The notes beneath the pieces are model-generated. The model searched no databases. It saw nothing but the letters and a program-made list of their open reading frames with translations, and was not told where the DNA came from. DNA of 64,000 nucleotides from Bacteroidota bacterium (lineage in GTDB: Bacteria; Bacteroidota; Ignavibacteria; UBA10030; UBA8401): assembly GCA_035506275.1 (NCBI GenBank), contig DATJPT010000019.1, positions 372,001 to 436,000 of the forward strand, written 5' to 3'. Below, piece by piece: positions 8,256 through 16,047 of the stretch. Both the position numbers and the translations under genes were made by a program. Positions within the stretch are counted from its first letter, which is position 1, and the number at the start of each line of letters is the position of its first letter.

Positions 8256-10508
8256 ATGATTTTCGATCTCGAAATGATCAAGAGCGTGTACGCCGGACTG
8301 CCGGCAAAAGTTCAAGCCGCCAGAAAACTCGTCGGGCGTCCGCTGACGCTGACGGAAAAAATATTGTATGCTCATTATTTTGAAACGCCGCCAAAAGCGG
8401 CGGAACGAAGTGTTTCGTACGTCGACTTTGCTCCGGACAGAGTTGCAATGCAGGACGCGACGGCGCAGATGGCGCTTCTCCAGTTTATGTCGGCAGGAAG
8501 GAAAAAAGTCGCAGTGCCTTCGACGGTACATTGCGACCACCTGATCCAGGCGCAGGTCGGCGCAAAAGGAGATTTGTTGAGGGCGAGTGAGGACAACAAG
8601 GAAGTGTATGATTTCCTTGCGAGCGTTTCGAACAAATACGGGATCGGTTTCTGGAAGCCGGGAGGCGGAATCATCCACCAGGTGGTGCTGGAAAATTATG
8701 CATTTCCCGGCGGCATGATGATCGGCACGGATTCGCACACCCCGAACGCCGGAGGGCTGGGCATGATTGCCATCGGCGTCGGCGGCGCGGATGCGGTCGA
8801 TGTGATGGCGGGAATGCCGTGGGAATTAAAGTTCCCAAAAATTATCGGCATTCATTTGACGGGAAAGCTGAACGGCTGGACATCAGCGAAAGACGTGATT
8901 CTCAAAGTGGCCGGGATCCTTACGGTAAAAGGAGGAACCGGCGCAATTATCGAGTATTTCGGCGAAGGAACGAAATCGATCTCGTGCACCGGCAAAGGAA
9001 CCATCTGCAATATGGGGGCGGAGATCGGAGCGACGACTTCCGTGTTCCCGTTCGATTCCCGGATGGCGGACTATCTTCGCGCGACGGAGCGGGGTGAGGT
9101 AGCCTCGCTCGCCGAGGGGGTCGCCGAATTCCTGATGCCGGACAAAGACATCATTGCCGGTCCCGAAAAATTCTATGACCGGGTCATTGAGATTAATTTG
9201 AGCGAACTCGAACCGCATGTGAACGGTCCGTTCACGCCCGACCTGGCATGGCCGATCTCTGAGTTTGCCGCTGCGGTGAGAAAGAACAATTATCCCGAAG
9301 AATTAAAGGTAGCGCTCATCGGAAGCTGCACCAACTCTTCGTATGAAGATATCGAGCGTTCGGCATCCGTCGCAAAACAGGCCCTCCAAAAGGGGTTGAA
9401 GGCAAGATCGGAGTTCACGATTACACCCGGCAGCGAACAGATTCGAGCGACGATCGAACGCGACGGACAGCTCAAAACTTTGACCGAAATCGGCGGACTT
9501 GTCCTCGCCAACGCATGCGGTCCATGTATCGGACAATGGAAACGGCACGACGTCGCGATGGGAGAAAAAAATTCCATCATCACTTCCTACAATCGGAATT
9601 TCACCGGACGCAATGACGCCAACCCGGCCACGCATGCGTTTGTTGCGAGCCCCGAAATCGTCACCGCATTCGCGCTGGCGGGAAAATTGACGTTCAATCC
9701 GCTCACCGATACCGTTGTCAATGCAAAAGGGGAAGTGGTGAAGCTCGATCCTCCCAAGGGGGATGAGCTTCCGAAAAGGGGATACACGCCCGGGGAACGG
9801 GGATTTGTCGAGCCCGTGAAAGACGGTTCCTCCGTCCAGGTGAACGTGGATCCAAAAAGCGATCGGCTTCAGGTGCTGGAGCCGTTCAGGGCATGGGAGG
9901 GGAAGGATCTGGAAAACCTCCGCGTGCTGGTGAAAGTGAAGGGAAAATGTACGACCGATCATATTTCTCCCGCGGGAAAGTGGCTGAAGTACCGCGGTCA
10001 TCTCGATAACATCTCCAACAATATGTTCAGCGGTGCGGTCAATGCTTTTTCGGGAGAGGCCGGCAAAGGGAGAAATGTATTGTCGGGCGAAGTAAAGGAA
10101 TTTTCAGCCGTAGCACGCGATTACAAGTCGAAAGGAATCGGCTGGGTGACGATCGGCGATGAGAATTACGGAGAAGGGTCCTCACGTGAACACGCCGCGA
10201 TGGAGCCCCGTTTTCTCGGCGGGCGGGCGATCATCGTGAAGAGCTTTGCAAGGATCCATGAGACAAATTTGAAGAAACAAGGGATGCTCGCTTTGACGTT
10301 CAAGAATCCGGCCGACTATGATTTGATCAAAGAGGATGATGTTCTTGCCATCAAAGGCCTGCAAACATTTGCAGCGGGTGTTCCGTTGCAGCTTGAAGCG
10401 AAACACAGCAACGGAAAAGTCGATACCATTCTCGTGAATCATTCCTTCAACGAGGGGCAGATCAAATGGTTCAAAGCGGGAAGCGCGTTAAATGCAATGA
10501 AGAATTAG
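8256..10508 (+). CDS. acn: Aconitate hydratase
   Basis: A 750-residue aconitase of the mitochondrial type. It interconverts citrate and isocitrate in the TCA cycle with a [4Fe-4S] cluster. Cluster cysteines are in [11 protein letters not shown] and [10 protein letters not shown]. Other conserved blocks are [27 protein letters not shown], and in the C-terminal swivel domain [11 protein letters not shown] and [26 protein letters not shown] precedes the ATG. The TAG stop codon (10506-10508) is supplied by the first unit of the heptamer array that follows, so the last codons may have been reshaped when the array arrived. Confidence 0.97.
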   Translation: MIFDLEMIKSVYAGLPAKVQAARKLVGRPLTLTEKILYAHYFETPPKAAERSVSYVDFAPDRVAMQDATAQMALLQFMSAGRKKVAVPSTVHCDHLIQAQVGAKGDLLRASEDNKEVYDFLASVSNKYGIGFWKPGGGIIHQVVLENYAFPGGMMIGTDSHTPNAGGLGMIAIGVGGADAVDVMAGMPWELKFPKIIGIHLTGKLNGWTSAKDVILKVAGILTVKGGTGAIIEYFGEGTKSISCTGKGTICNMGAEIGATTSVFPFDSRMADYLRATERGEVASLAEGVAEFLMPDKDIIAGPEKFYDRVIEINLSELEPHVNGPFTPDLAWPISEFAAAVRKNNYPEELKVALIGSCTNSSYEDIERSASVAKQALQKGLKARSEFTITPGSEQIRATIERDGQLKTLTEIGGLVLANACGPCIGQWKRHDVAMGEKNSIITSYNRNFTGRNDANPATHAFVASPEIVTAFALAGKLTFNPLTDTVVNAKGEVVKLDPPKGDELPKRGYTPGERGFVEPVKDGSSVQVNVDPKSDRLQVLEPFRAWEGKDLENLRVLVKVKGKCTTDHISPAGKWLKYRGHLDNISNNMFSGAVNAFSGEAGKGRNVLSGEVKEFSAVARDYKSKGIGWVTIGDENYGEGSSREHAAMEPRFLGGRAIIVKSFARIHETNLKKQGMLALTFKNPADYDLIKEDDVLAIKGLQTFAAGVPLQLEAKHSNGKVDTILVNHSFNEGQIKWFKAGSALNAMKN

Positions 10509-10529
10509 GAATTATGAATTAGGAATAAA
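10502..10529 (+). repeat. Heptamer array, left arm (GAATTAG x4, degenerate)
   Basis: Four period-7 units: GAATTAG, GAATTAT, GAATTAG, GAATAAA. The first unit contains the acn stop codon. The same heptamer in opposite orientation lies at 10922-10949, and a same-orientation array lies at 33298-33332. Because 7 is not a multiple of 3, successive units put TAG/TGA/TAA stops in different frames. Confidence 0.8.
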
Positions 10530-10553
10530 AGAACAAATATTTGGGGGGAGGCT

Positions 10554-10907
10554 ATGAAAGAGGGGAATGTTGTTCAGGTTAAGAGTTATGCATTTTCACT
10601 TCATGTTGTTCGGCTATTTCAAAATAAATCGGAGGAGAAGAAAAATCGGAATATTTTCGATCAACTTTTCCGGAGCGGGACATCGATTGGCGCCAATGTA
10701 GAGGAAGCGATTGGCGCTCAGTCACGAAGAGACTTTTACGCAAAGTTGAATATTGCCTATAAAGAAGCAAGAGAAACTCACTTTTGGCTCCGTTTATTGA
10801 AAGATTCCGGTTATTTGGAACAAAACATAGCTCAAACTTTGTTGGATGAATGTACAGAGTTATTACGAATTATCGGATCAATTTTGAAAACCCTGCGATC
10901 AACATGA
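10554..10907 (+). CDS. Four-helix-bundle protein (S23/23S-rRNA-IVP family)
   Basis: A 117-residue all-helical protein with the family core FDQLFRSGTSIGANVEEAIGAQSRRDFYAKLNIAYKEARET split over helices 2 and 3, and a C-terminal ECTELLRIIGSILKTL helix. Relatives occur in intervening sequences of 23S rRNA genes, as stand-alone genes in Bacteroidetes-like genomes, and include the Avd accessory protein of diversity-generating retroelements. No reverse transcriptase or rRNA is present here. A strong GGGGAGG precedes the ATG. The gene is visibly more AT-rich than aconitase and bacilliredoxin on either side and is bracketed by inverted heptamer arrays, suggesting it arrived as a small unit. Molecular role unknown. 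Confidence 0.9.
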   Translation: MKEGNVVQVKSYAFSLHVVRLFQNKSEEKKNRNIFDQLFRSGTSIGANVEEAIGAQSRRDFYAKLNIAYKEARETHFWLRLLKDSGYLEQNIAQTLLDECTELLRIIGSILKTLRST

Positions 10908-10921
10908 TTCTGTGGTTTCAA

Positions 10922-10949
10922 TTCCTAATTCCTAATTCCTAATTCATAA
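10922..10949 (-). repeat. Heptamer array, right arm (TTCCTAA x3 + TTCATAA)
   Basis: Three perfect TTCCTAA units followed by TTCATAA, starting 14 bases after the stop of the four-helix-bundle gene. It is the reverse complement of the left array at 10502-10529, so the two arrays form terminal inverted repeats of a unit of about 448 bases. Confidence 0.8.
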
Positions 10950-10967
10950 TTTTTATTTGGTGCATCA

Positions 10968-11402
10968 ATGTACGATCCAGTCATGATTCAGCCTTTCCGC
11001 GATGAGTTAACCACAATCGGAATCCGCGAATTGCGGAATGCCGCAGAGGTAGACGAGACACTGAGCCAGAAAAAAGGGACAGTGCTCGTCGTTGTGAATT
11101 CTGTCTGCGGATGTGCGGCAGGAAAAGCGCGGCCGGCGATCGCCAAGGCTCTCCGGCATCCGAATAAACCCGATGTGCTCACGAGCGTCTTTGCAGGCCA
11201 AGATATGGAAGCGACGGCGCGGGCGAGGGAGTGGTTCGGTCCAATTCCCCCATCGTCGCCCTCCGTGGCATTATTCAAGGACGGAGAGCTTGTGCATTTC
11301 ATCCCCCGTTTCAGGATTGAAAACCGCGATGCGGATTCGATCGCCGCAGATTTAACGGGTGCGTTTGACGAGTACTGCAATGCGGAAAAAGTGAACGTGT
11401 AA
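10968..11402 (+). CDS. Bacilliredoxin, BrxA/BrxB (YphP/YqiW) family
   Basis: A 144-residue thioredoxin-fold protein with the family's CGC active site in VNSVCGCAAGKARPA, an early VDETLSQKKGTVLVVV segment and a C-terminal PPSSPSVALFKDGELVHFIPR block. In Firmicutes these proteins remove bacillithiol from S-bacillithiolated proteins; in FCB bacteria the thiol partner may be bacillithiol or a related thiol, which is inference. The gene ends just before a strong terminator shared with the convergent slipin gene. Confidence 0.92.
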   Translation: MYDPVMIQPFRDELTTIGIRELRNAAEVDETLSQKKGTVLVVVNSVCGCAAGKARPAIAKALRHPNKPDVLTSVFAGQDMEATARAREWFGPIPPSSPSVALFKDGELVHFIPRFRIENRDADSIAADLTGAFDEYCNAEKVNV

Positions 11403-11450
11403 CTCAGGAACGACCTCGCCGTCTGCTCCGCAGCAATGATCGGCGCAATA

Positions 11451-11482
11451 AAAAAGGGAACGCGTTTATGCGTTCCCTTTTT
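11451..11482. terminator. Bidirectional rho-independent terminator
   Basis: A perfect 13-bp stem, AAAAAGGGAACGC (11451-11463) with GCGTTCCCTTTTT (11470-11482), around a 6-base loop. The A and T tracts on both sides allow it to end the bacilliredoxin transcript (plus) and the slipin transcript (minus). Confidence 0.9.
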
Positions 11483-11498
11483 TTATTGATCTCCGGCT

Positions 11499-12260
11499 CT
11501 ATTTTTTCTTATAGGCTTCAATGAATGGAGTGAGCAGCTCTATCGGGAAGGGGAAGATGGTCGTCGAATTATTTTCCGACGCGACCTCGGTCAATGTTTG
11601 AAGATACCGCAGTTGGAGAGCGATCGGATTCTTTTGGATGATCGAGGCTGCTTCGCCAAGTTTCGCGCTTGCCTGCAATTCTCCTTCGGCATGGACAACT
11701 TTTGCCCGCCGTTCGCGTTCCGCCTCCGCCTGTTTCGCCATGGCTCGCTGCATCTCCGGGGGAAGGTCGATCTGCTTCACTTCCACCGTTGAAATTTTTA
11801 TCCCCCACGGCTCCGTATGCTGGTCGATGATCATCTGAAGCTCATGGTTGATCTTATCCCGCTGGGCGAGCAGATCGTCCAGCTCAAATTGTCCGAGGAT
11901 GCTGCGGAGCGTTGTCTGCGCCAACTGCGATGTGGCGTAGATGTAGTTTTCCACGCTCACGATCGCCTTGTCCGGCTGGACGACGCGGAAGTAGACCACT
12001 GCGTTCACTTTGATCGACACGTTGTCTTTCGTGATGACATCTTGCGGAGGAACATCCAGCACCACGGTCCGAAGGCTGACGCGAATCATTTTGTCAACAA
12101 TGGGGATGAGCAGGATCAATCCCGGCCCTTTCACGCCTATCATCCTTCCAAGCCGGAAGATGACGCCCCGTTCGTATTCGGACAAAATACGGATGGCGTT
12201 CGAGAGTATGATCACTCCAAAAAAGATGATAATGATTAAGAGGACTCCGATCGGCTCCAT
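11499..12260 (-). CDS. Slipin (stomatin/SPFH family membrane protein)
   Basis: A 253-residue protein with one N-terminal membrane segment (residues ~5-25), then an SPFH/band-7 domain: [47 protein letters not shown], and the long coiled region with [22 protein letters not shown]. Slipins scaffold membrane microdomains and are typically encoded with an NfeD-family protease, as here. AAGGAG lies just upstream of the ATG. It follows nfeD by about 55 bases, so both probably share a transcript. Confidence 0.95.
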   Translation of the reverse strand: MEPIGVLLIIIIFFGVIILSNAIRILSEYERGVIFRLGRMIGVKGPGLILLIPIVDKMIRVSLRTVVLDVPPQDVITKDNVSIKVNAVVYFRVVQPDKAIVSVENYIYATSQLAQTTLRSILGQFELDDLLAQRDKINHELQMIIDQHTEPWGIKISTVEVKQIDLPPEMQRAMAKQAEAERERRAKVVHAEGELQASAKLGEAASIIQKNPIALQLRYLQTLTEVASENNSTTIFPFPIELLTPFIEAYKKK

Positions 12261-12314
12261 GACAAACTCCTTATAATGGTGAAGAATTGAAAGAAAAATG
12301 ATCTCGTCAAAGGG

Positions 12315-13601
12315 TTACTTCTTTAAAGTATCCTTTTTGACTTTTATCGACAATCCGTGGATCTCCGAGACGACCACCGGCGCGTCTTTTGACAAGGGCC
12401 CGTCGATGCTTTCGGCGTTCCAAATCTCGCCATGAACTTTCACCTGTCCCTCCGGGTTCAATTTGGTCAATGCTACGCCGCGTTCGCCGACGATCCCTTC
12501 GGCCCCCGTCACAGGTTTGCGGCGTTGGGCTCTCAAACCGGCTCCGATAGCGAACACAAAGAACGCCGCCGTCAGCAAGACGGTCGGAAGGATGACACCC
12601 AAAGAGATGTCCTGGAATTCAAACCATACATCGGTATTAATAAGCATGATCGAGCCCAGAAAAAGTGAAAGAGATCCGCCGACGGTGAGCAACCCGTAGC
12701 TGTGTATCTTTAATTCCAGAAGAAAAAGAATGATCCCCAGTACAATGAGGGCTGCGCCGGAATAATTGATCGGGAGCGTGTGCATCGTATAGAATGACAG
12801 CAGCAATGAAATAGCTCCCGCAACGCCGGGGAACACCGCCCCCGGGTTGTAGAGTTCGAACAACAACCCATAGATGCCGATCATCATGAAAATGTATGCG
12901 ACGTTTGGGTCGCTGATCGCGTCGAGAATCTTGTATTGCCAGCCCATTTCCCAAAATTCGATCGCCGCTCCTTTTGTTGCGAGGACGACGGTCCTATCGT
13001 TCATGGCGATGGCCTTTCCATCCAGCGAGTCCATGAGCGCACCCCGGCTCCTCGCGATGAAGTCGATGATATTTTTCTTCAGCGCTTCGGTCTCGGTGAT
13101 GGACAAACTCTTGCGGACCGCCTCTTCGGCCCAGAGGATGTTGCGGTGTCTTTTTTCAGAGATTGTCCGGATGAAGGCGGCCGCGTCGTTTGTGACCTTT
13201 TCGGACATCGTCGAATCCATTCCACCTTGCATACTGACCGGATGCGCCGCCCCGATGTTCGTCCCCGGCGCCATGACGGCGATGTGCGCTGCGAGGGTAA
13301 TGAAAACCCCGGCGGACGCCGATTGAGAGCCTGAAGGGGAGACATACACGACGACCGGAACGGACGACGTTAAAAAATCCGTTACGATCAATCGGGTGGA
13401 TTTCAGCAAGCCCCCCGGCGTATTCAATTCCAAGACCACACATGAGGCGTTATGTTCTTCGGCGCGTTTGATTCCCTCATGGATATAGTCGGAAGAAGCG
13501 GGGTTGATGGAGCCGTCAACCGCAAGGAAAAGAACGGTGCCGTTCCCGGCAAATGCTGTTTGAAAAATTACGAGGAGGAGACATAGGGCGAGTTTTTTCA
13601 T
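12315..13601 (-). CDS. NfeD-family membrane serine protease (ClpP-like domain plus OB domain)
   Basis: The start at 13601 gives a clear signal peptide (MKKLALCLLLVIFQTAFAG) and 428 residues; longer in-frame starts would bury it. Residues ~22-215 are the ClpP-class protease domain with VLELNTPGGLL and the catalytic serine in SGSQSASAGVF (about Ser96), plus APGTNIGAAHPV. Next come four or five membrane segments (~230-350) and a C-terminal NfeD OB-fold (GIVGERGVALTKLNPEGQVKV). Archaeal homologs cut the C-terminus of the partner stomatin, which matches the downstream slipin gene. Confidence 0.93.
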   Translation of the reverse strand: MKKLALCLLLVIFQTAFAGNGTVLFLAVDGSINPASSDYIHEGIKRAEEHNASCVVLELNTPGGLLKSTRLIVTDFLTSSVPVVVYVSPSGSQSASAGVFITLAAHIAVMAPGTNIGAAHPVSMQGGMDSTMSEKVTNDAAAFIRTISEKRHRNILWAEEAVRKSLSITETEALKKNIIDFIARSRGALMDSLDGKAIAMNDRTVVLATKGAAIEFWEMGWQYKILDAISDPNVAYIFMMIGIYGLLFELYNPGAVFPGVAGAISLLLSFYTMHTLPINYSGAALIVLGIILFLLELKIHSYGLLTVGGSLSLFLGSIMLINTDVWFEFQDISLGVILPTVLLTAAFFVFAIGAGLRAQRRKPVTGAEGIVGERGVALTKLNPEGQVKVHGEIWNAESIDGPLSKDAPVVVSEIHGLSIKVKKDTLKK

Positions 13602-14008
13602 ACTCTTCGGCAAGCTATATTCACACTGCAGCATTGATTTCTCAAAGTACTGAAATTGAAGGGGGAAAGCAATGTTGGCGGATCGCGGGCAGCGGTACTC
13701 CATCAATGGAGAACGTTTCTTTTGAAAAGGGGGGCTTCAGGAGAGTATTCCTCCGCGAAGGAGCGGAAGGAAAACCCGTTCGACCTCGAAGCGGAACGAG
13801 GGGCTTTCCGATCAGGAAGAGCTTTTCTGCGGCAGAAATATTGAGCTGAATTCGCAGAGCATTTACCTGGCTGATGAGAATAACATGGCTGCTCCGGCCA
13901 TTTTTCGGCGCGAACGTGAGATTGACTATCAAGCCTATTTTTTATATATTTTCAGGAATTTTTTGTCTCCATCAACTACTATAAAGCGAATAAGCTAAGG
14001 AACATCGT
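13602..14008. other. Intergenic region with no gene recognised
   Basis: Between the divergent nfeD and TPR-lipoprotein genes. Short open frames here have no ribosome-binding site or recognisable family. It holds the predicted promoter at 13922-13950 for the plus-strand gene. Confidence 0.6.
13922..13950 (+). promoter_or_regulatory. Predicted sigma-70-type promoter of the TPR lipoprotein gene
   Basis: TTGACT (13922-13927) and TATATT (13945-13950) with an exact 17-base, T-rich spacer, 58 bases upstream of the start codon. Both boxes match the consensus at 5 of 6 positions. Confidence 0.65.
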
Positions 14009-15412
14009 ATGAAACTACTAGTTCAGTTGGGTATCATCAGCATCGTGCTTGCCGCCATCTTCACCACTGGCTTCGAGTGCGCCTCATCCGAAATGACAAG
14101 TGCGAAATTGTATTTGCAGCGGAAAGAATATGACAACGCCAAGAAACAGCTTTTAAAGGAGGTCGAGAAGAACCCGAAGAACGAGGAAGCATATTACCTC
14201 CTCGGCAGGGAAATCCAGTATGTCCAGGGAGATTTCAGGGGGATGAAAGAGTCGTTCGATAAAGCCCTGGCCATTGCGCCGACCCATAAGCAGGATATTC
14301 AGGTGGTGACACTGAATGCATGGGGCAAATTATACAACCAGGGGGTAGACGAGATCAACCGGGCGATCGACACGGCATCCTATTTGCCGAAAGCGATCGC
14401 GACATTCTCGACGGCAGTTTATATTCTTCCGGAAAGCCTTCTTACACGTCGGACGCTTGGCCTTGCGTACCTGCGCAACGATGAAATGGCGCATGCCGCA
14501 GAGCAATTTACAATCGCCTTCGAACAGGGAAAAGACACTCTTTCGGCCAAGCTTCTGGGGAAGATCTATCTTGACAGCGCCAATGCATTGAAAGTTCGTT
14601 TTATGTCCACGTATCGTGATGATTTCGAGACGATGAAAAATTTGGCGAGCATTCATGAGAGGATCAAAACCGCCGATGTCAGTTATTTGCTCGGTGATTC
14701 GCTGATCAAGATCTCCAAACCGGCGAAGCAGAAAAAAGGCGACACGAAAGAAACGTGGCGGATCGAAAAATATCATCTGACGCTCGCGGTCGAAAGCGGC
14801 CTTGTCCAGAGCGTGAAGTACGACGGAGACAGACCGTTTGCTCCGGCGATCGATTCGACCGATCTGATCGCAGCAAAAGAGCAGTTCAATAAAGCGGTCG
14901 ATGCGATGAAAAAAGCGCAGACGATGTTCCCGGGCGATCCCGACATCTCCGAAAGCCTGATGAAAGCGCTTATCGGCTCCGAACGAGAAGCAGAAGCACG
15001 AGCGTTGTTGGTCGAGCGCGTGAAAAAGTATCCTGAAAGCAAGATCGACCACTACAACCTCGGCGTTTTTCTGCTGAAGGATTCGGCGTATGCAGACGCG
15101 ATCACGGAGTTCAAGACTGCGCTCAAGCTTGACTCGTCGTTCGCCGATGCTCTCTATAATATCGCCGCAACGTATGTGAACTGGGGTGTCGCCGAGCAGG
15201 TGAAATTGAAAGCCGCAGGTAAAGACGATGACGTCTCCTATAAGGAGAGATACAAAATGGCCCTTCCGTATCTTGAAAGCGTCGTCGTGATGAAGAACAA
15301 CGACGTGTTGATGTGGGAGCTGCTGGGCCAGGTCTACGCAAATTTGAACATGAAAGACAAGGCGCTCGAGGCCTACGACAAGGCTGATAAGATCCGCCAG
15401 GGGAAAAATTAG
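14009..15412 (+). CDS. TPR-repeat lipoprotein-like protein
   Basis: A 467-residue protein with an N-terminal hydrophobic segment ending in GFEC (Cys24), a lipobox-like site with an unusual Glu before the cysteine. TPR repeats follow: AKLYLQRKEYDNAKKQLLKEVEKN, EEAYYLLGREI near residues 30-75, a second set near 330-400 (YNLGVFLLKDSAYADAITEF, ADALYNIAATYVNWG) and a last one at the C-terminus (LLGQVYANLNMKDKALEAYDKAD). TPRs bind protein partners; such lipoproteins often assist envelope assembly or gliding and secretion systems in FCB bacteria. AAGGAA precedes the ATG. No specific function can be assigned. Confidence 0.85.
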   Translation: MKLLVQLGIISIVLAAIFTTGFECASSEMTSAKLYLQRKEYDNAKKQLLKEVEKNPKNEEAYYLLGREIQYVQGDFRGMKESFDKALAIAPTHKQDIQVVTLNAWGKLYNQGVDEINRAIDTASYLPKAIATFSTAVYILPESLLTRRTLGLAYLRNDEMAHAAEQFTIAFEQGKDTLSAKLLGKIYLDSANALKVRFMSTYRDDFETMKNLASIHERIKTADVSYLLGDSLIKISKPAKQKKGDTKETWRIEKYHLTLAVESGLVQSVKYDGDRPFAPAIDSTDLIAAKEQFNKAVDAMKKAQTMFPGDPDISESLMKALIGSEREAEARALLVERVKKYPESKIDHYNLGVFLLKDSAYADAITEFKTALKLDSSFADALYNIAATYVNWGVAEQVKLKAAGKDDDVSYKERYKMALPYLESVVVMKNNDVLMWELLGQVYANLNMKDKALEAYDKADKIRQGKN

Positions 15413-15509
15413 GGAGAAGCAACAAGAGAGACCGGCGTGGCGGTTTTTGCCGCGCTGGAGTTTTTCGCACGGCTGAGCGCAGCCGGTATCACCACGAAGA
15501 GGAACATTC

Positions 15510-15842
15510 ATGAGCAATCCACAGCCCCCGCAAGGGCAGCAAATCAATATCGAGTTGGGTGAAAAAGAAGCTGAAGGAATTTATTCTAATTTGGCGATCA
15601 TCACTCATTCACCCGCCGAATTTGTCATCGATTTTACCCGAATACTTCCGGGAGTTCCGAAGGCAAAGGTATTTGCCCGGATCGTTATGACGCCGCAGCA
15701 TGGGCGGCTGCTGTTGAATGCATTGAAGGACAACATCGAGAAGTACGAGTCGAAATTTGGCGAGATCAAAATTCTTGGAGATGAGCCGCCCTCGCACAAT
15801 TTCGGTTTTCAGTTCCCCGCCAAAGAAGAGAAGATACACTGA
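15510..15842 (+). CDS. DUF3467 family protein
   Basis: A 110-residue cytoplasmic protein matching DUF3467: a Gln-rich start, then EAEGIYSNLAIITHSPAEFVIDFTRILPG, AKVFARIVMTPQHGRLLLNALKDNIEKYE, ending near FGEIK. The family is small, widespread in Bacteroidetes and related phyla, and has no known function. AGAGGAA is at a fair distance from the ATG. It is followed by a hairpin terminator. Confidence 0.9.
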   Translation: MSNPQPPQGQQINIELGEKEAEGIYSNLAIITHSPAEFVIDFTRILPGVPKAKVFARIVMTPQHGRLLLNALKDNIEKYESKFGEIKILGDEPPSHNFGFQFPAKEEKIH

Positions 15843-15861
15843 TCCATAGTTTTTTACGAGT

Positions 15862-15894
15862 GCCGGACGCTCACACCGGGCGTTCGGCGCTTTT
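15862..15894 (+). terminator. Probable rho-independent terminator after DUF3467
   Basis: Stem GCCGGACGC (15862-15870) with GCGTTCGGC (15880-15888), nine pairs including one G-U, loop of nine bases, then GCTTTT. The T tract is short, so termination may be partial. Confidence 0.6.
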
Positions 15895-16047
15895 CCTCGC
15901 CGTTGCCGCCGCATATTGTATGACGCCCATCAACATGTACGACGTGCGGGTGCTGTACATTGATGATACTGAAGGCCCGCATCAGCGGCCCGTTTCCACC
16001 CACATGCCGGATACAAATTTTCGTTTGACCTTAGTCTGGAGGATTCT

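Noticed and set aside
10554..10907. Four-helix-bundle gene as the Avd part of a diversity-generating retroelement
   Set aside because: No reverse transcriptase, template repeat or variable repeat is found nearby, so the retroelement reading is unsupported.
10502..10949. Heptamer arrays considered as a CRISPR array
   Set aside because: Units are 7 bases and contiguous with no spacers, and no cas gene is present.
13553..13849. Possible small gene on the plus strand upstream of the TPR gene
   Set aside because: It overlaps the start of nfeD, lacks a ribosome-binding site and has no recognisable protein pattern.
14330..15547. A 405-codon open frame on the minus strand
   Set aside because: It is antisense to the TPR lipoprotein gene, which has a promoter, ribosome-binding site, signal segment and repeats. 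The minus-strand product is cysteine- and histidine-rich noise.
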